Shown in pieces: positions 24,401 through 35,100 of a DNA stretch of 64,000 nt (position 1 is the stretch's first letter; the number at the start of each line of letters is the position of its first letter). The DNA is taken from NCBI GenBank assembly GCA_034509925.1, contig CM067528.1:6926001-6990000 (forward strand), in the 5' to 3' direction. The DNA comes from Hirudinaria manillensis. Its lineage: Eukaryota > Annelida > Clitellata > Hirudinida > Hirudinidae. The notes under the pieces were generated by a model. The model saw only the letters and a list, made by a program, of their open reading frames with translations. It was not told where the DNA came from and did not search any database. Position numbers and translations under genes: made by a program.

Positions 24401-27066
24401 AGTTTTGTACCAATTGAAGCAAAGTATTCATTGAACGACTTCGCAATTTCGCTTGGTGTGGTTAGTGGCTGACCGTCAGGGGGTTGATACCTTTCTCGAC
24501 CTAATAGCAGCTTTAACAAGTCCCACGTTTTCCTGATGTTGTTTGAGTATTCAGTGAATTTTTCTGAGTAGTAACGTTTGATGGTTTCGTCCTTGACGCT
24601 TTTGAATCTATTCCTGTATCCAATGAATTTTGATTTATTTTCAGTTGAGGGATCTTTCAAAAACTTTTTATAGAGATTGTTTTTTTTTTTTTGCATGATT
24701 TTAGAAGCCCCGGAGTCATCCAGGGTTTTTTGAAACGATAATATTTTGTGCGATGAGGAACAATATGAAAACATTTGTTGTATACTTCATAGTACACATT
24801 AATAAAGGATTGGTATGCTCTAGAAACCTCCAGAGTCTTGCAGTAACGCAAAATTTCAGACCAATCCATTCCCTCAATTTCTTCAGTAAATCTAACAATG
24901 CTTTCCGCCGTATGCACTCTAATAGGTGAAGAAATTGATCTGTGGTAATTGAGAACACCAGCACTGAAGGAGAAGTAGATGGGAAGATGATCCGAAATGT
25001 CGTCTACTATAATTTTTGAAAAACTGTTTCTGTCGAATACGTTCGTGAAGATGTTATCGATAACGGTCGCGCTCTTTGATGTTATTCTTGTTGGTTGATC
25101 AATTTTGGGGTGTAGGCAATGACTTGATAATGTCGTCAAAAACTCCTGTACAGGGGTGGAATCACTTGTTACGTCCAAATTGAAATCACCCAACAACACA
25201 CAATCTCCATTTTTTTAATCTGGTCAAGCGTGACTTTGAGCTCCTCACTAAAATGTTGTAAGTGGCTTTTAGGAGGTCGGTATATGACACCGAGTGTAAC
25301 CGCAGTGTTGAGTAACCTCAAATTCACGAACATGCTTTCAAAGGTCGCAGCAGCAGAATGACGTTTTATTAAGGAAAACACAATATCCTGATGAATAAAA
25401 AGTCCAACTCCTCCACCCCTCCTTTCAGATCGACTTGTTGCAATAAACGAGTAGCCAGGGATACAAATGGAATCACAATTACTATCATTCAACCAGGTTT
25501 CAGTCACTGCAATTATTTTGGCTTTTATCCTATTATTCAGTATATTGATGTCGTGTATTTTGTTTGGTAAACTTCTACAATTTATATGGAGAAAAGAGAT
25601 ATCATTTGGAATTTTTGGCAGCCCAGCAAAATCTTCAGGTGTTATATATGAATGTGAGTTCCTTATTTATAAAATTATAATCTGGGTCAATATCCTCTAA
25701 TTGAAAAGCTGAGTCTTCTTTATTAAAATCAAAATCCGAAACAGAAGCCATCTTCATGGGGGAAAACATAACATTTCTTGTCTTAGACCAGCTTCTCCAG
25801 CCCGTCCAAGTCCTGTATTCGAACGGGCCTCGAAGATTCAGCTCTCCTGAGGTATACTGAACCATTCCATGTCCAGACTGCTGCAATTTTTTTCTCCCTA
25901 AGCAGTTTCCTTCCTTTTGCAAATATCTCTGAGTTTCTCTTTGTGAGATGTTCATTGACGAAGACTTGAGAGTTGCCGCGTGCTCCACGGAGTGCTTTTT
26001 TTGCTGCATACACCTTATCACGGACTCCTTTACCTGAGAATGTCACAACGATAGGACGGGGACCCTTACTGCCAGGTATTCTATAACAGTTGACAATATC
26101 ATTGCTGGTGACGTCAAGTTTCATTCCCGACCTGCAACAATCTATTACAGCACGGATTGTGTCCTGTCTGGGTGACTTGATTACAACCCCTCCAGCGTCC
26201 TCAGAGGTCGTAGCTGCCTCAGCATATGACGCTTCTGGCAATCCATGTATCACGAGGTTATTTGATCTGGATTGCATTTCAAGACTATCAACTCTGATTT
26301 TTAGACTTCGGTTTTCTTCAACTAGTTTGTTGAATCCTTCCGTCATAGACCTCAATTCATTTTTGACAGCCTCGGAAACCAGGTTTGAAACTTCCTGTTT
26401 AATGATTTCTCTCATCATTTTTTCGATACTGGGTATTAATTTGGCTTTCACTTTCTCAGCCAACTCATCGCCGTCCACACCAAGTTCCTCGGTTTTCACA
26501 GTTTTGCGAGACATGTTGTGAGAATAGGATTGCTTCGTAGTCAGTATTGGGTCCAAGTACGAAATCGAACCAAGCAACAGAATTCGGAAATAAGCTCACC
26601 AAAATAATCAGCAAAAGAAGACGAATCCAACCGTATATTTTGTTTATCGAATTTATTATTATAAACTGAGTTATTCAAGCTAAGACGCGAGAACGTCATC
26701 GGCACGCACAACCACGCCACTCCCTTCGATGTCCAGTTTGACCTTTACGATGCTTATCATCGAATTGATTGTGTTTTGATTATTGAAACTATTTAAGAAT
26801 TATACATAAATTTATACCATGAAATGCGCAATGAAAGCCCTGCGGCTAATGTAATGTCATTCATAATATCACTTCAGTTCGACATACAATCTGAAAACGC
26901 TTTCATGATCAGGACAACAACAGACACGATATAAAAATGATTTATTTTAAATGTGAAAATAATCTATAGCGATTAGCATTTAGAAATGATTTTAAAAGGC
27001 TCAAATTCGCTAACCGTTCGAGGACTTCAACCGAAAAATTAATAAAAATGGAAGGATCCAAAACAT
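18452..27066 (-). CDS. vWA-3: vWA-like membrane protein with repeat stalk
   Basis: Six exons on the minus strand: 27066-27015, 22433-22235, 21950-21782, 21687-21556, 21426-21330 and 18933-18452 (1131 nt, 376 residues). The signal exon and vWA exons parallel vWA-2; helix motif NLISTLGLMLPLVF, strand VIVIFTST, strand QVYAVGMGK, SSEP, closing LYC. The last exon differs from those of vWA-1/2: a stalk of three 30-residue repeats (unit contains SSFEITSKERML) rich in NSS, NNS and NST glycosylation sequons, then a membrane span near 344-362 (FMIGSLVGSIGAMAP) and a short KRMTYILNK tail. Intron 1 contains a 4.2-kb LINE, and introns downstream contain two solo LTRs. A small deletion upstream of the start creates an in-frame earlier ATG (MKFKN before MFWIL), giving a more basic signal-peptide start. 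The acceptor of the last exon (TTCCAG) has a weak pyrimidine tract, which is the least certain joint. Confidence 0.7.
18577..18930 (-). repeat. Three 90-bp in-frame coding repeats
   Basis: Within the last exon of vWA-3; landmark CAGCATTCTT recurs at 18671 and 18761 and as TAGCATTCTT at 18851, an exact 90-bp period. Each unit encodes 30 residues with one SSFEIT.KERM.. core and one or two N-glycosylation sequons. The array has no counterpart in the other family members. Confidence 0.85.
19224..19556 (-). other. Cys-containing open frame in vWA-3 intron
   Basis: 110 open codons on the minus strand, including FEIRGSL and ELWGHCCLKCYNFDI. It lies between the fourth vWA exon and the last exon of vWA-3. 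The matching part of the vWA-4 duplicate (about 30175) lacks this segment altogether. It could be an alternative ectodomain exon or leftover from an insertion; splice sites that keep the vWA phase could not be found at its 3' side. Confidence 0.25.
19823..20106 (+). mobile_element. Solo LTR, family A (284 bp)
   Basis: Clear copy of the LTR at 2056-2353 with a slightly decayed 3' end. It is flanked by ATAT (19819-19822 and 20107-20110). The empty site is visible in the duplicate at about 30193 (CATAACATATATTAAT), so insertion followed the duplication. Confidence 0.75.
20173..20935. repeat. Local tandem duplication in vWA-3 intron
   Basis: A segment containing CAGTTTCAATTAGCTATTG is present twice about 519 bp apart (from about 20178 and about 20697), whereas the vWA-4 duplicate has one copy (about 30270). 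The first unit also received the solo LTR at 20443-20623. Confidence 0.75.
20443..20623 (+). mobile_element. Solo LTR, family C (181 bp)
   Basis: Starts TGTTATATCG, ends CACCAGAACA, with the 5-bp duplication GGATT (20438-20442 and 20624-20628). The second tandem unit at about 20870 and the vWA-4 duplicate at about 30440 show the uninterrupted site TTTTTAGGATTGAAG. No related full element is in the window. Confidence 0.8.
22772..25680 (-). pseudogene. LINE ORF2, frameshifted
   Basis: Endonuclease pieces in order on the minus strand: FLHINCRSLPNK and TETWLND (about 25600-25490), VIYRPPKSH, LLGDFNLD and DDISDHLPI. Then a reverse transcriptase with FGFRQNHST, FLDLAKAFDTVNHD, GVPQGSVLGPLLF and catalytic FADDTT near 23610, and a C-terminal LLPRLFDSLFS block. 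At least four changes of frame separate the pieces (near 25190, 24720, 24330-24140 and 23260), so no ORF2 protein can be made. A 7-nt insertion near 23250 relative to the sibling copy at 57549-58050 accounts for one of them. Confidence 0.85.
25783..26514 (-). CDS. LINE ORF1 protein
   Basis: Start at the ATG 26514-26512 (MSRKTVKTEEL), 243 residues. A predicted coiled coil lies in the first third (heptad-like LIPSIEKMMREIIKQEVSNL), followed by an RNA-binding strand NNLVIHGLPE and a C-terminal domain with VFVNEHLTKRNSEIFAKGR and WTWNGSVYLRR, the pattern found in many insect and other animal LINE ORF1 proteins. It would bind element RNA. The frame is intact although the linked ORF2 is dead. A longer reading from 26577 exists upstream but has no better start. 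Confidence 0.75.
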   Translation of the reverse strand: MSRKTVKTEELGVDGDELAEKVKAKLIPSIEKMMREIIKQEVSNLVSEAVKNELRSMTEGFNKLVEENRSLKIRVDSLEMQSRSNNLVIHGLPEASYAEAATTSEDAGGVVIKSPRQDTIRAVIDCCRSGMKLDVTSNDIVNCYRIPGSKGPRPIVVTFSGKGVRDKVYAAKKALRGARGNSQVFVNEHLTKRNSEIFAKGRKLLREKKIAAVWTWNGSVYLRRAESSRPVRIQDLDGLEKLV

Positions 27067-27645
27067 GTTTTTAAATTTCATAAATAATTTGTGAACATAC
27101 ACTTGAGGTAAGAAAATAGATTAAATCGGAGTTACAACTTCATTAAGTTTCCATTTAATGAAATGAAATTTTGAAAAAATATTTTGTTTAATGATGTAAA
27201 TGTTGGGCCGGCTGTTAAACCAAATAATGCTGACGTCAGCACTAAAAATATTAGGTTTTAGAAATAATACATTCTTTTAATTTCTATTGTCAAAACATGT
27301 TGAATTTATCTATTTTAAACTTAATTACAAATTAAAATATTTTTAATGCTACACCACTTTCATCTTTCTAATAAATTTCATTTTATTTTTATAAATTAAT
27401 TTTCTCACATTTGTCTAAACCTAATAAAATGAAAGTTAAGTAAAATTTACAAAAACTTAAAACATTTGATTCATTTTTGAAAAAAGCGATTTTAAATTTC
27501 TGAAACTTTGAAACTCAAGTAGGAGACGATTTACACAATTGAATTGGAGGTTTTCAATTTCACTTTGGTTAAGATTTCCGTTTGGTCCTGTTCTAGATTT
27601 TGACATGGATTTTATATTATGACAGTTACACGGTTATAATTAACC
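26950..27645 (-). repeat. vWA-family 5' block, copy of vWA-3
   Basis: Contains the signal exon 27066-27015. It is nearly identical to 41790-42475, apart from a deletion just 5' of the start codon that adds an upstream in-frame ATG. Confidence 0.7.
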
Positions 27646-28344
27646 GAAACCCCATAATTTTCGAAAAAATTTCAATTTGCTTTTGTAGAATTCTTCTCAA
27701 ACTTTTTACTTTATCTGGGAACTAACAAACCACAAACCATCCTCAGATGGAGATCCAAATGCAAATCTTGTTTCCCGTGCTTTCTTGAATATTCTTCACG
27801 TAAAGACTCCCTGATGCATATTCTTGCTTTTATGTCTGTTATGGGTCTTCCTTTAATAATTAATTGAAAATTAGTTCTTCCGTTAATGATAATGTGAAAA
27901 CATCATTAATTAATTAATGTGAAAGTGATACGTGGGAGCATTTTATTTAAAAAAGCATGTTAAAAAATATGTTTTAAAATATTGAGCTTCTCCTTCAGCA
28001 TAATTCTTCAGTTAAATCTAAATTTAAGTTTTGAAATTTTAACACGTAATAGGATATGCAAAGTTTCAATTAATCTTAACAGCAAACTAGAGTGCCAAAA
28101 GTAACATTTAAAGATGTCTAACGTTTTGTAAACATTACTTACAAATAAGTTTAGGGCAAGATGACTGAGAGATTGCAACGAGTTGGTCCTCAAAGAATCA
28201 TCAAACAGAATAGTAAAATGGAGAAGGATATTGATGGTATATTTGGAATGAGAATGAAGGATAAATGGATAAATAAATTTGAAAATTTTATTTCAACGAA
28301 ACATCATTCTAGAAAATGCTTCCAAATTGAAAAGCATTGAAACC

Positions 28345-28519
28345 GGTGAGGGTCCGCTCTCGGACGTTGTCATCGTGAAAACAGAGGAGGATGGTAAGTC
28401 ACTTTCAGGCAATGGTCTGCCTTATCGTCATCGTCGTCGTCGTCATCATCGTCGTCGTCCTCGTCACCACCACCATCACCACCACTACCACCATCACTAC
28501 TACCACCACCACCACCACC
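28345..28519 (+). repeat. Insertion with CGT/CAY trinucleotide repeats
   Basis: About 175 bp present here but absent from the duplicate at about 43170 (GAAAC joined directly to ATTTGAAGG). It starts with non-repetitive sequence reading GEGPLSDVVIVKTEEDG on the plus strand, followed by GATGGTAAGT, a perfect splice-donor consensus, and ends in runs of CGT and then CAC/CAT triplets. It looks like a foreign exon edge with adjoining microsatellite. Confidence 0.6.
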
Positions 28520-29127
28520 ATTTGAAGGAACAACAGTGTAGGTTTATCAATCGGCTTCCCCTCACTGGCCTTGAGGTCCACAAGGACATACGCCACTATA
28601 ATCAACCTGAATGATTATTATTGTTATTAATTTAGATATAAAAAGAACTCAGCCCTAAAGGCTGAACCAGCATTTGGTCAACTCGAATTCAGTCAGAATT
28701 ATTTCGGGCCATTAAAGACATTCGTTTCACTCTTATTCCGCCATTAAGAAGAAACTTTAATTAAATTGACCTTGAAAAGAACCGAACAATTTTTAAATTG
28801 TATTTTTATTACATGCTTTTATTTAACAATAACTGTGGACGTACGCATTTTTGAGGGAATCGAAATATTAGGAGGAAGGTCCTTAGTTTATTTGATCTTC
28901 TGATTGTTTAGTCAGAAAAATAAATGGTGTGAAGACCGTTAAAAAATAAAATATCATATAAATAGTAGCATCAAAGGTGTCTTCAAATTAATTTGTTTTT
29001 GAATAAAAACTTTATTTGACAATAACATTCGAGATGAATATGTCTGAATTTCACAAAACCCAATTAAGTTTCTTCGTTAAACTCTGCTTCGTGAAGGAGT
29101 GATGTTAAGTTGTGGTGAATCAGGAAT

Positions 29128-32100
29128 TTACTCTTCCTCATCCTCTTCTTCTGGCGGCTCCTCTTCGGATGGCACTTTACACATGCTAGCACAAGCTAAA
29201 AAGAAAAGTTTAATGATTGTAATTTGAAATATTGTATTCGGTAACGTTGACTCACAATAAACAGCTCCAAATAATAGTAATAATATTAGTAAGAGCAGAA
29301 GTAACATTCCAAGTAAATTATATATGCTCCCGAAAGGTCCCATGTAACCTCCCTCTAAAAGAGATCGGGTGACCTCGAAAAGGGGAGAAGTATTGATTTT
29401 TTCTATGTATTCAAGGACGTCGCCATGTGTACTAAAAGTAACATAGTCATTTGGATTGGTTGTGGATTCCGTCTCATCCTTCGTTGATAAACCATCGACA
29501 TGATCACCCGCACTTACTGTTTTTCCGGTACCCTGATCTGTAAAAAGAAAATGGTTGTAACCAATGTGAGTTAACTCAACTTACTTTAATCGAACTTAAC
29601 ATCTTAAAGTGGCTTTTAAGAACTGCCTCCTATATAGTAAAATCTCTTCTTGGCTTCTCATTCGATAGCCTTCAGACTCTAAGGCAATTTTAATCTTCGT
29701 ATATTGTCTCCACTGCATGTACTTTGAGCTTGTTCCAGGATTTAGCTTCCCTTCTATTCCTCAAACATTTTATGTGGATGTCCCTTAGCATCTTTCTATC
29801 CATTCTTTTTTTTTTTAATTTTATCGATTAGAAAACGTCAATCGATGGGCATATAGGTAATAAAAAGCAGAGTGAATTTTTAATTCGTAAATTGGAATAC
29901 AAAAGTGTGATTTCCTGTACTAATTAACATTGTAGTTCTGTATTAATTAACATTGGTTAGCTCTACTTTCGCTAAAGATTTGTAATTATAATTCATTTAG
30001 TTTTATTAAGTAATTCTTTTTATTCAATTTTCTCTATTAGAAAACGTCAATCGATGGGCACATAGATTATAAAAAGCAGAGTGAATTTTTATGAAAATTG
30101 AAGATGATTCAAAGGTTGCGCGAGGTTGTTAAAGTTTCAAAGTTTTCAGTTTCAAGACTAACGCTTTTGTAGCATTCATTTTTGTAGATTTCATAACATA
30201 TATTAATAAAATATGTTTATAAATTAAAGGAACATGAAGTAGAGTCTTCAAACTGATAAATTTCGAAATTTTAAACCTTTCCCAAATCTAAATAATCTTC
30301 AATTTTCATAAACAGTTTCAATTAGCTATTGTATTTGGTCATCGATTAACGGGTTCTAATCATGAAAATTTAAAAAAATCCAATTTACCATCCTAATAGA
30401 TATACATTATAAAATAAGGACGGACGCCTGATTTTTAGGATTGAAGACCGTTTTGTTGTAGAGAATAGAGACCGAGTTGTTGTAGAGTTGCGAGAATTAA
30501 GCTGAGAGCTGACTAAAATATCTATGCTTAAGTGTAGAGCATTTTATGCTACAAAGTATGATTTTAGAGTGTTTGGTGTTAGTTTAAGCTTTTTAATGTC
30601 TCGCTAAAGTTCATTTATCATTAGGAAGTGTTGTGGGATTATACGTATCTTTGGTTTTGTGCACCTCGTGCGACGAGGCACGCTCGTTTTCCATTTTGAT
30701 TCCGCTCGTGTTCGTATCGTACTGTGTCGTGTTGTGTCGTATTGCGTTGATCCTAATAAACCGTGTAGATCTCGATCTTCTGAAGTTATAACATATTTGG
30801 CGACGAGGATGGCTACTGAGGATAAATTTCTGACCATGATGACGATGTTCATGGAAGAAAATCGACGACACGACGATGAACGCCGCGAGCAAGATACTCG
30901 CCGTCGCGAGGAAGAAACTCGCCGTCGTGAGGAGGAGGAAACTCGACGTCGCGAGGAAAAAATTCGCCGTCGTGAGAAAGATCTCCGCCGAGACGAGGAG
31001 TACCGTCGATGGGAAGAGGCACTGCTGCAATTGCTCCAGTCCCTGAAACCTCAGTATAAAGAAGCCATAGCGTCAGACAGAAAATCAGATCTACCCCCGG
31101 AGGTCAGGGGACAGGTAACTCAATCCAGTTATGATCCTGAGTCCGGGGCGCCCCCATCCAAGTGGATGGAACGGTTTGAAGCAGGAGATCACGCAATGCA
31201 GTTATCGGATGCAGACAAGACAGGCGCACTCGTGTCGAAGCTGGAGAAGCAGGAAGGATGCACTCTACAAGACATGGTAAATGAGTGTGAGAACCTTGTC
31301 AGTCTGGGGAAGGACACCGACATGGTAGACGACATGCAGGCTGTGAATGCAGTACGAAGAGGCCACCATAGGAAGAAGTCTCGACATATTTTCCCTAGCA
31401 AAGAAAATCCTCGAGAATCGTCCAAGGGTGCCTCCTTCATCTGTGGATCCTTGTCGCATTTCAAGAAGGATTGCCCACAGAAGTACTGCCACAGAAAGGA
31501 ATCGAAATTCAAGGGGCGAGTCAGAAAGATCAACACAGACCTCAGGACCAATCGCAGGTACGCTGAAGTTAGCTTCGGAGAAACCAAGGTCAGATCAATT
31601 GGACTCTGGTGCAGACGTCACTATCATAAGCAGAGACGCATGGGAGCAGATAGGTTCGCCATCTCTGGAAGAAACGACGACTTCACTGGGAGCTGCAAAT
31701 GGAACGCCGATTGAGATCCTGGGCCAATTTGATGTTAAATTCACCTGCGGAGGATTTTCAGGCCACGGTCGCTGCTATGTGGCTGAAAACGTAGATCAAC
31801 TGTTGGGCATCGAGTGGATGAATCAGCTGCCACCTCTACAGAAAGCCTTCAATGCCATCTGCTGCAAAATTGAGCAGAAGCCAGAAGAAGAAGGGAGACA
31901 ACTTGCCAAGAGTTTGACTGAAAGGTGCCCGGATGTTTTCGAAGAGGAGTTGGGCAAATGCAAGACTCGAGCACAGGGAGTTCGTCCGACCTTTTGCCGA
32001 CAGAGGAAGATTCCGTTCGCTCGGGAGGAAGCAGTCAACACAGAGCTGGAGCGTCTAGTGCAACAAGGAGTCTTGAAGAAAGTGGATTATAGCAATTGGG

Positions 32101-35100
32101 CTGCCCCAATTGTTGTAGTGGCCAAGAAGAACGGATCAGTCCGTATCTGTGCTGATCTCAAGACAGGATTAAACGAAGCACTCGAGATGCACCGTCACCC
32201 TCTGCCAACACCCGACGAAATCTTCGTTCGTCTAAACCAAGGCGAATGGTTTACCCAGATCGACTTCGCAGATGCGTACTTGCAGATGGAAGTCGAAGAT
32301 GACTCGAAGGAACTGGTGACGATAAATACACACAAGGGCCTGTTCCAGTACCAGCGTTTACCCTTCGGAGTCAAATGCGCACCTGGCATTTTCCAAGAAG
32401 CCATGGATCGAATGATCACAGGACTTAATGGCTGTGCGGCATATCTAGATGATGTCATCGTGACAGGATCAACAATTCTAGAGCACAACAATAACGTCCA
32501 GGCTTTGTTTGAAAGAATTGCAGATTATGGTTTCCGCGTCAGAATGGAGAAGTGCTCCTTCGCAAAACCTGAAATCAACTTCTTGGGACACGTGGTTTCA
32601 AAAGATGGCCGTCGACCAGATCCCGAGAAAATACAAGCAATTGTCGGAATGCCAGCGCCTAAGGACCAAAAGCAGCTGAAATCGTTCTTAGGTATGATAA
32701 GCTACTACTCGGTTTTTGTGCCAGATATGCGTTCAATGAGAGGCCTCCTGGACAATCTGGAAAGAGAAGACAAATTCGTGTGGACTGCTGAACACCAGAG
32801 AGTTCTTGACAAGCTCAAGGTAGTGTTGCAGTCTGATCTGTTGTTGACGCACTTCGACCCTGCACTGGACATCGTCGTTGCTGCGGACGCGTGTGACTAT
32901 GGAGTGGGAGCTGTCATCTCTCATCGCTTCCCGAACGGCACGGAGAAGGCGATCGCAAACGCCAGTAGATCTCTCACCAAGGCAGAGAAGAACTACGGAC
33001 AGATCGAGAAAGAAGCTCTGGACTTAGTATTTGCGGTAAGAAAATTTCATCGCTACATATACGGCAGAAGCTTCCTGTTGCTGACTGATCATAAGCCACT
33101 GTTGTCGATCTTCGGATCCAAGGTTGGTATATCAGCTCATTCAGCAAATCGGCTCCAACGATGGGAACTCGTCTTGCTTGCGTATGATTTTGTCATCGAG
33201 TATAGGCGATCCACTCACTTTGGTCAAGCCGATGCGTTGTCCCGTCTCATCGCTACGAAGAAGCTGCCAGAAGATGAAGACATCGTCATTGCGAAGATCG
33301 AAAGGGATGTCAAGGCAGTTCAGAGTGATGTCATCCGAAACTTGCCAGTCACAAAGGAGGATATTCAGAGGATGACTGAGGAAGATTCCGAGCTAAAATT
33401 GGTTGTTGAAAGTGTAAGAACGAGTAGATGGCCTAGTTTCCGGGCTGGATCGACTCTGCACTCCTTCCACAGCCGTTCTAAAGACCTGACAGTCCATGAA
33501 GGTGCAATCTTCATGGGAACACGAGCCGTGATCCCATCAGCCCTGCAAGGCCGAATTTTGAAGATGCTGCACGAGGGACATCCTGGGACAACTAGAATGA
33601 AAATGCTAGCTCGACTGCATGTTTACTGGCAAGGAATTGACAGGGACATCGAAGACAGAGTGAGACTTTGCAGTTCATGCCAGTTGGCTGCAAAGATGCC
33701 TGTCAGGAACAAACTGACGCCATGGCCGAAACCAGATTGTGCCTGGGAGAGGGTCCGTATTGACTTTGCCGGCCCGATTGAAGGAGTGATGTTCTTAATC
33801 GTGGTGGACGCCTTCTCCAAGTGGCCTGAAGTTATTAAGATGAGGACTTCAACATCCACTGCCACAATCAGAGAACTGGGTAGGATTTTTGCGCAGCAGA
33901 GATACCCAAAAGTGATAGTTTCGGACAATGGGACACAGTTCACGTCCAAGGAGTTCCAAGAGTTCTGTCAGAGGAATGGAATGCAACACGTCAAGTCACC
34001 GCCCTACCAACCTCACTGCAATGGACAAGCTGAGCGTTTTGTGGACACATTCAAGCGTACACTACAAAAGCTGCAGGGGGAGGAGGTGATGGAGGATGCG
34101 CTTCAGAAATTTCTGCTGACTTACCGGACAACGCCATGAACGTCTTTGACGGATTTGAAGACGCCGGCAGAGAAACTCCTAGGGAGACCTTTGAGAACTC
34201 CCCTGAGTGACCTCCAACTCAAAAGTCCAGTAAAACATCTCCCAAGAGCGGATCAGGAGATGAAAGAAAGGAAACCTGTCCACCGACGAATGAGAGAGTT
34301 CGCCGAGGGAGACGCAGTCTTCGTAAGAGACTACAAGAACCCAAGTCACCCGAAGTGGATACAGGGATGGGTGAAGCGTAGACTGGGACGTCAGGTCTAC
34401 CTAGTGGAGGCAAGCGGCAAAATGCTCCATCGCCACGCGAACCAGCTCAGGAAGCGTGCGCAGGATGATTCACTGAAGGTGATGTGTGAGGCATTTGACT
34501 TGCCATTCCTGCCACTAAGTGGGACATCCCAGACAACCGCAGAAAACACACACACGCCGGAACTACAGGAAATTCAAGAGTGCGAAGTGGAGCATGTCAT
34601 TCCACCAGTGCAACCTCGGACACCAAAGAAAAGATCCGCAAGGAACCGCCGACCTCCGAGAAGGCTGGAGATGGATCCCCAGAGGAAGAAATACCTAATC
34701 GTTTAGGGGGGAGGTGTTGTGGGATTATACGTATCTTTGGTTTTGTGCACCTCGTGCGACGAGGCACGCTCGTTTTCCGTTTTAATTCCGCTCGTGTTCG
34801 TATCGTACTGTGTCGTGTTGTGTCGTATTGCGTTGATCCTAATAAACCGTGTAGATCTCGATGTTCTGAAGTTATAACAGGAAGTGACGTTATTGTGGCA
34901 AGATTGCAGGATTTTCGAAAAAGCATGTTTTTACATGATATAGTTGTGGCATATATCTGAAACCTAAATAAAAACATTCCTATTTTTATTTATATAGAAT
35001 AGATGTTACAGCCATTCCTGTTGAGAAGCGGGAAGGGGCTGAGAGAGTATAAATAGGTAGAACATTCTAGAAGTTTCGGTGATGGAACTTTGTTTTACGC

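Larger units (their letters stand above)
22511..26733 (-). mobile_element. LINE inserted in vWA-3 intron 1 (minus strand)
   Basis: The duplicate at 41555-41570 runs straight through this point, which defines the insert. The left end carries a run of T, the poly(A) tail of a minus-strand element. ORF1 is intact; ORF2 is broken by several frame changes. It belongs to a CR1/L2-like lineage different from the LINE at 8561-12881; a second piece of the same family lies at 57549-58050. Confidence 0.85.
30629..34879 (+). mobile_element. Ty3/gypsy LTR retrotransposon (Mag-like)
   Basis: LTRs of 165 bp at 30629-30793 and 34715-34879, flanked by the target duplication GGAAG (30624-30628 and 34880-34884). 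The empty site is visible in vWA-3 at about 21053. I count three mismatches between the LTRs, so insertion is recent. A TGG 4 nt after the 5' LTR (30798) begins a TGGCGACGAGG primer-binding-like site; a GGGGGGAGG purine tract precedes the 3' LTR. Gag and pol are present, no envelope gene. Pol is damaged (see entry). It sits in the vWA-4 intron on the opposite strand. Confidence 0.95.

Noticed and set aside
25635-26021. 128-codon minus-strand frame overlapping LINE ORF1
   Set aside because: Out of frame with both LINE ORFs; part of its residues come from reading ORF1 and the ORF1-ORF2 spacer in the wrong phase.
28405-28605. Poly-valine open frame on the minus strand
   Set aside because: Translation of the CAC/CAT microsatellite; low-complexity artefact.
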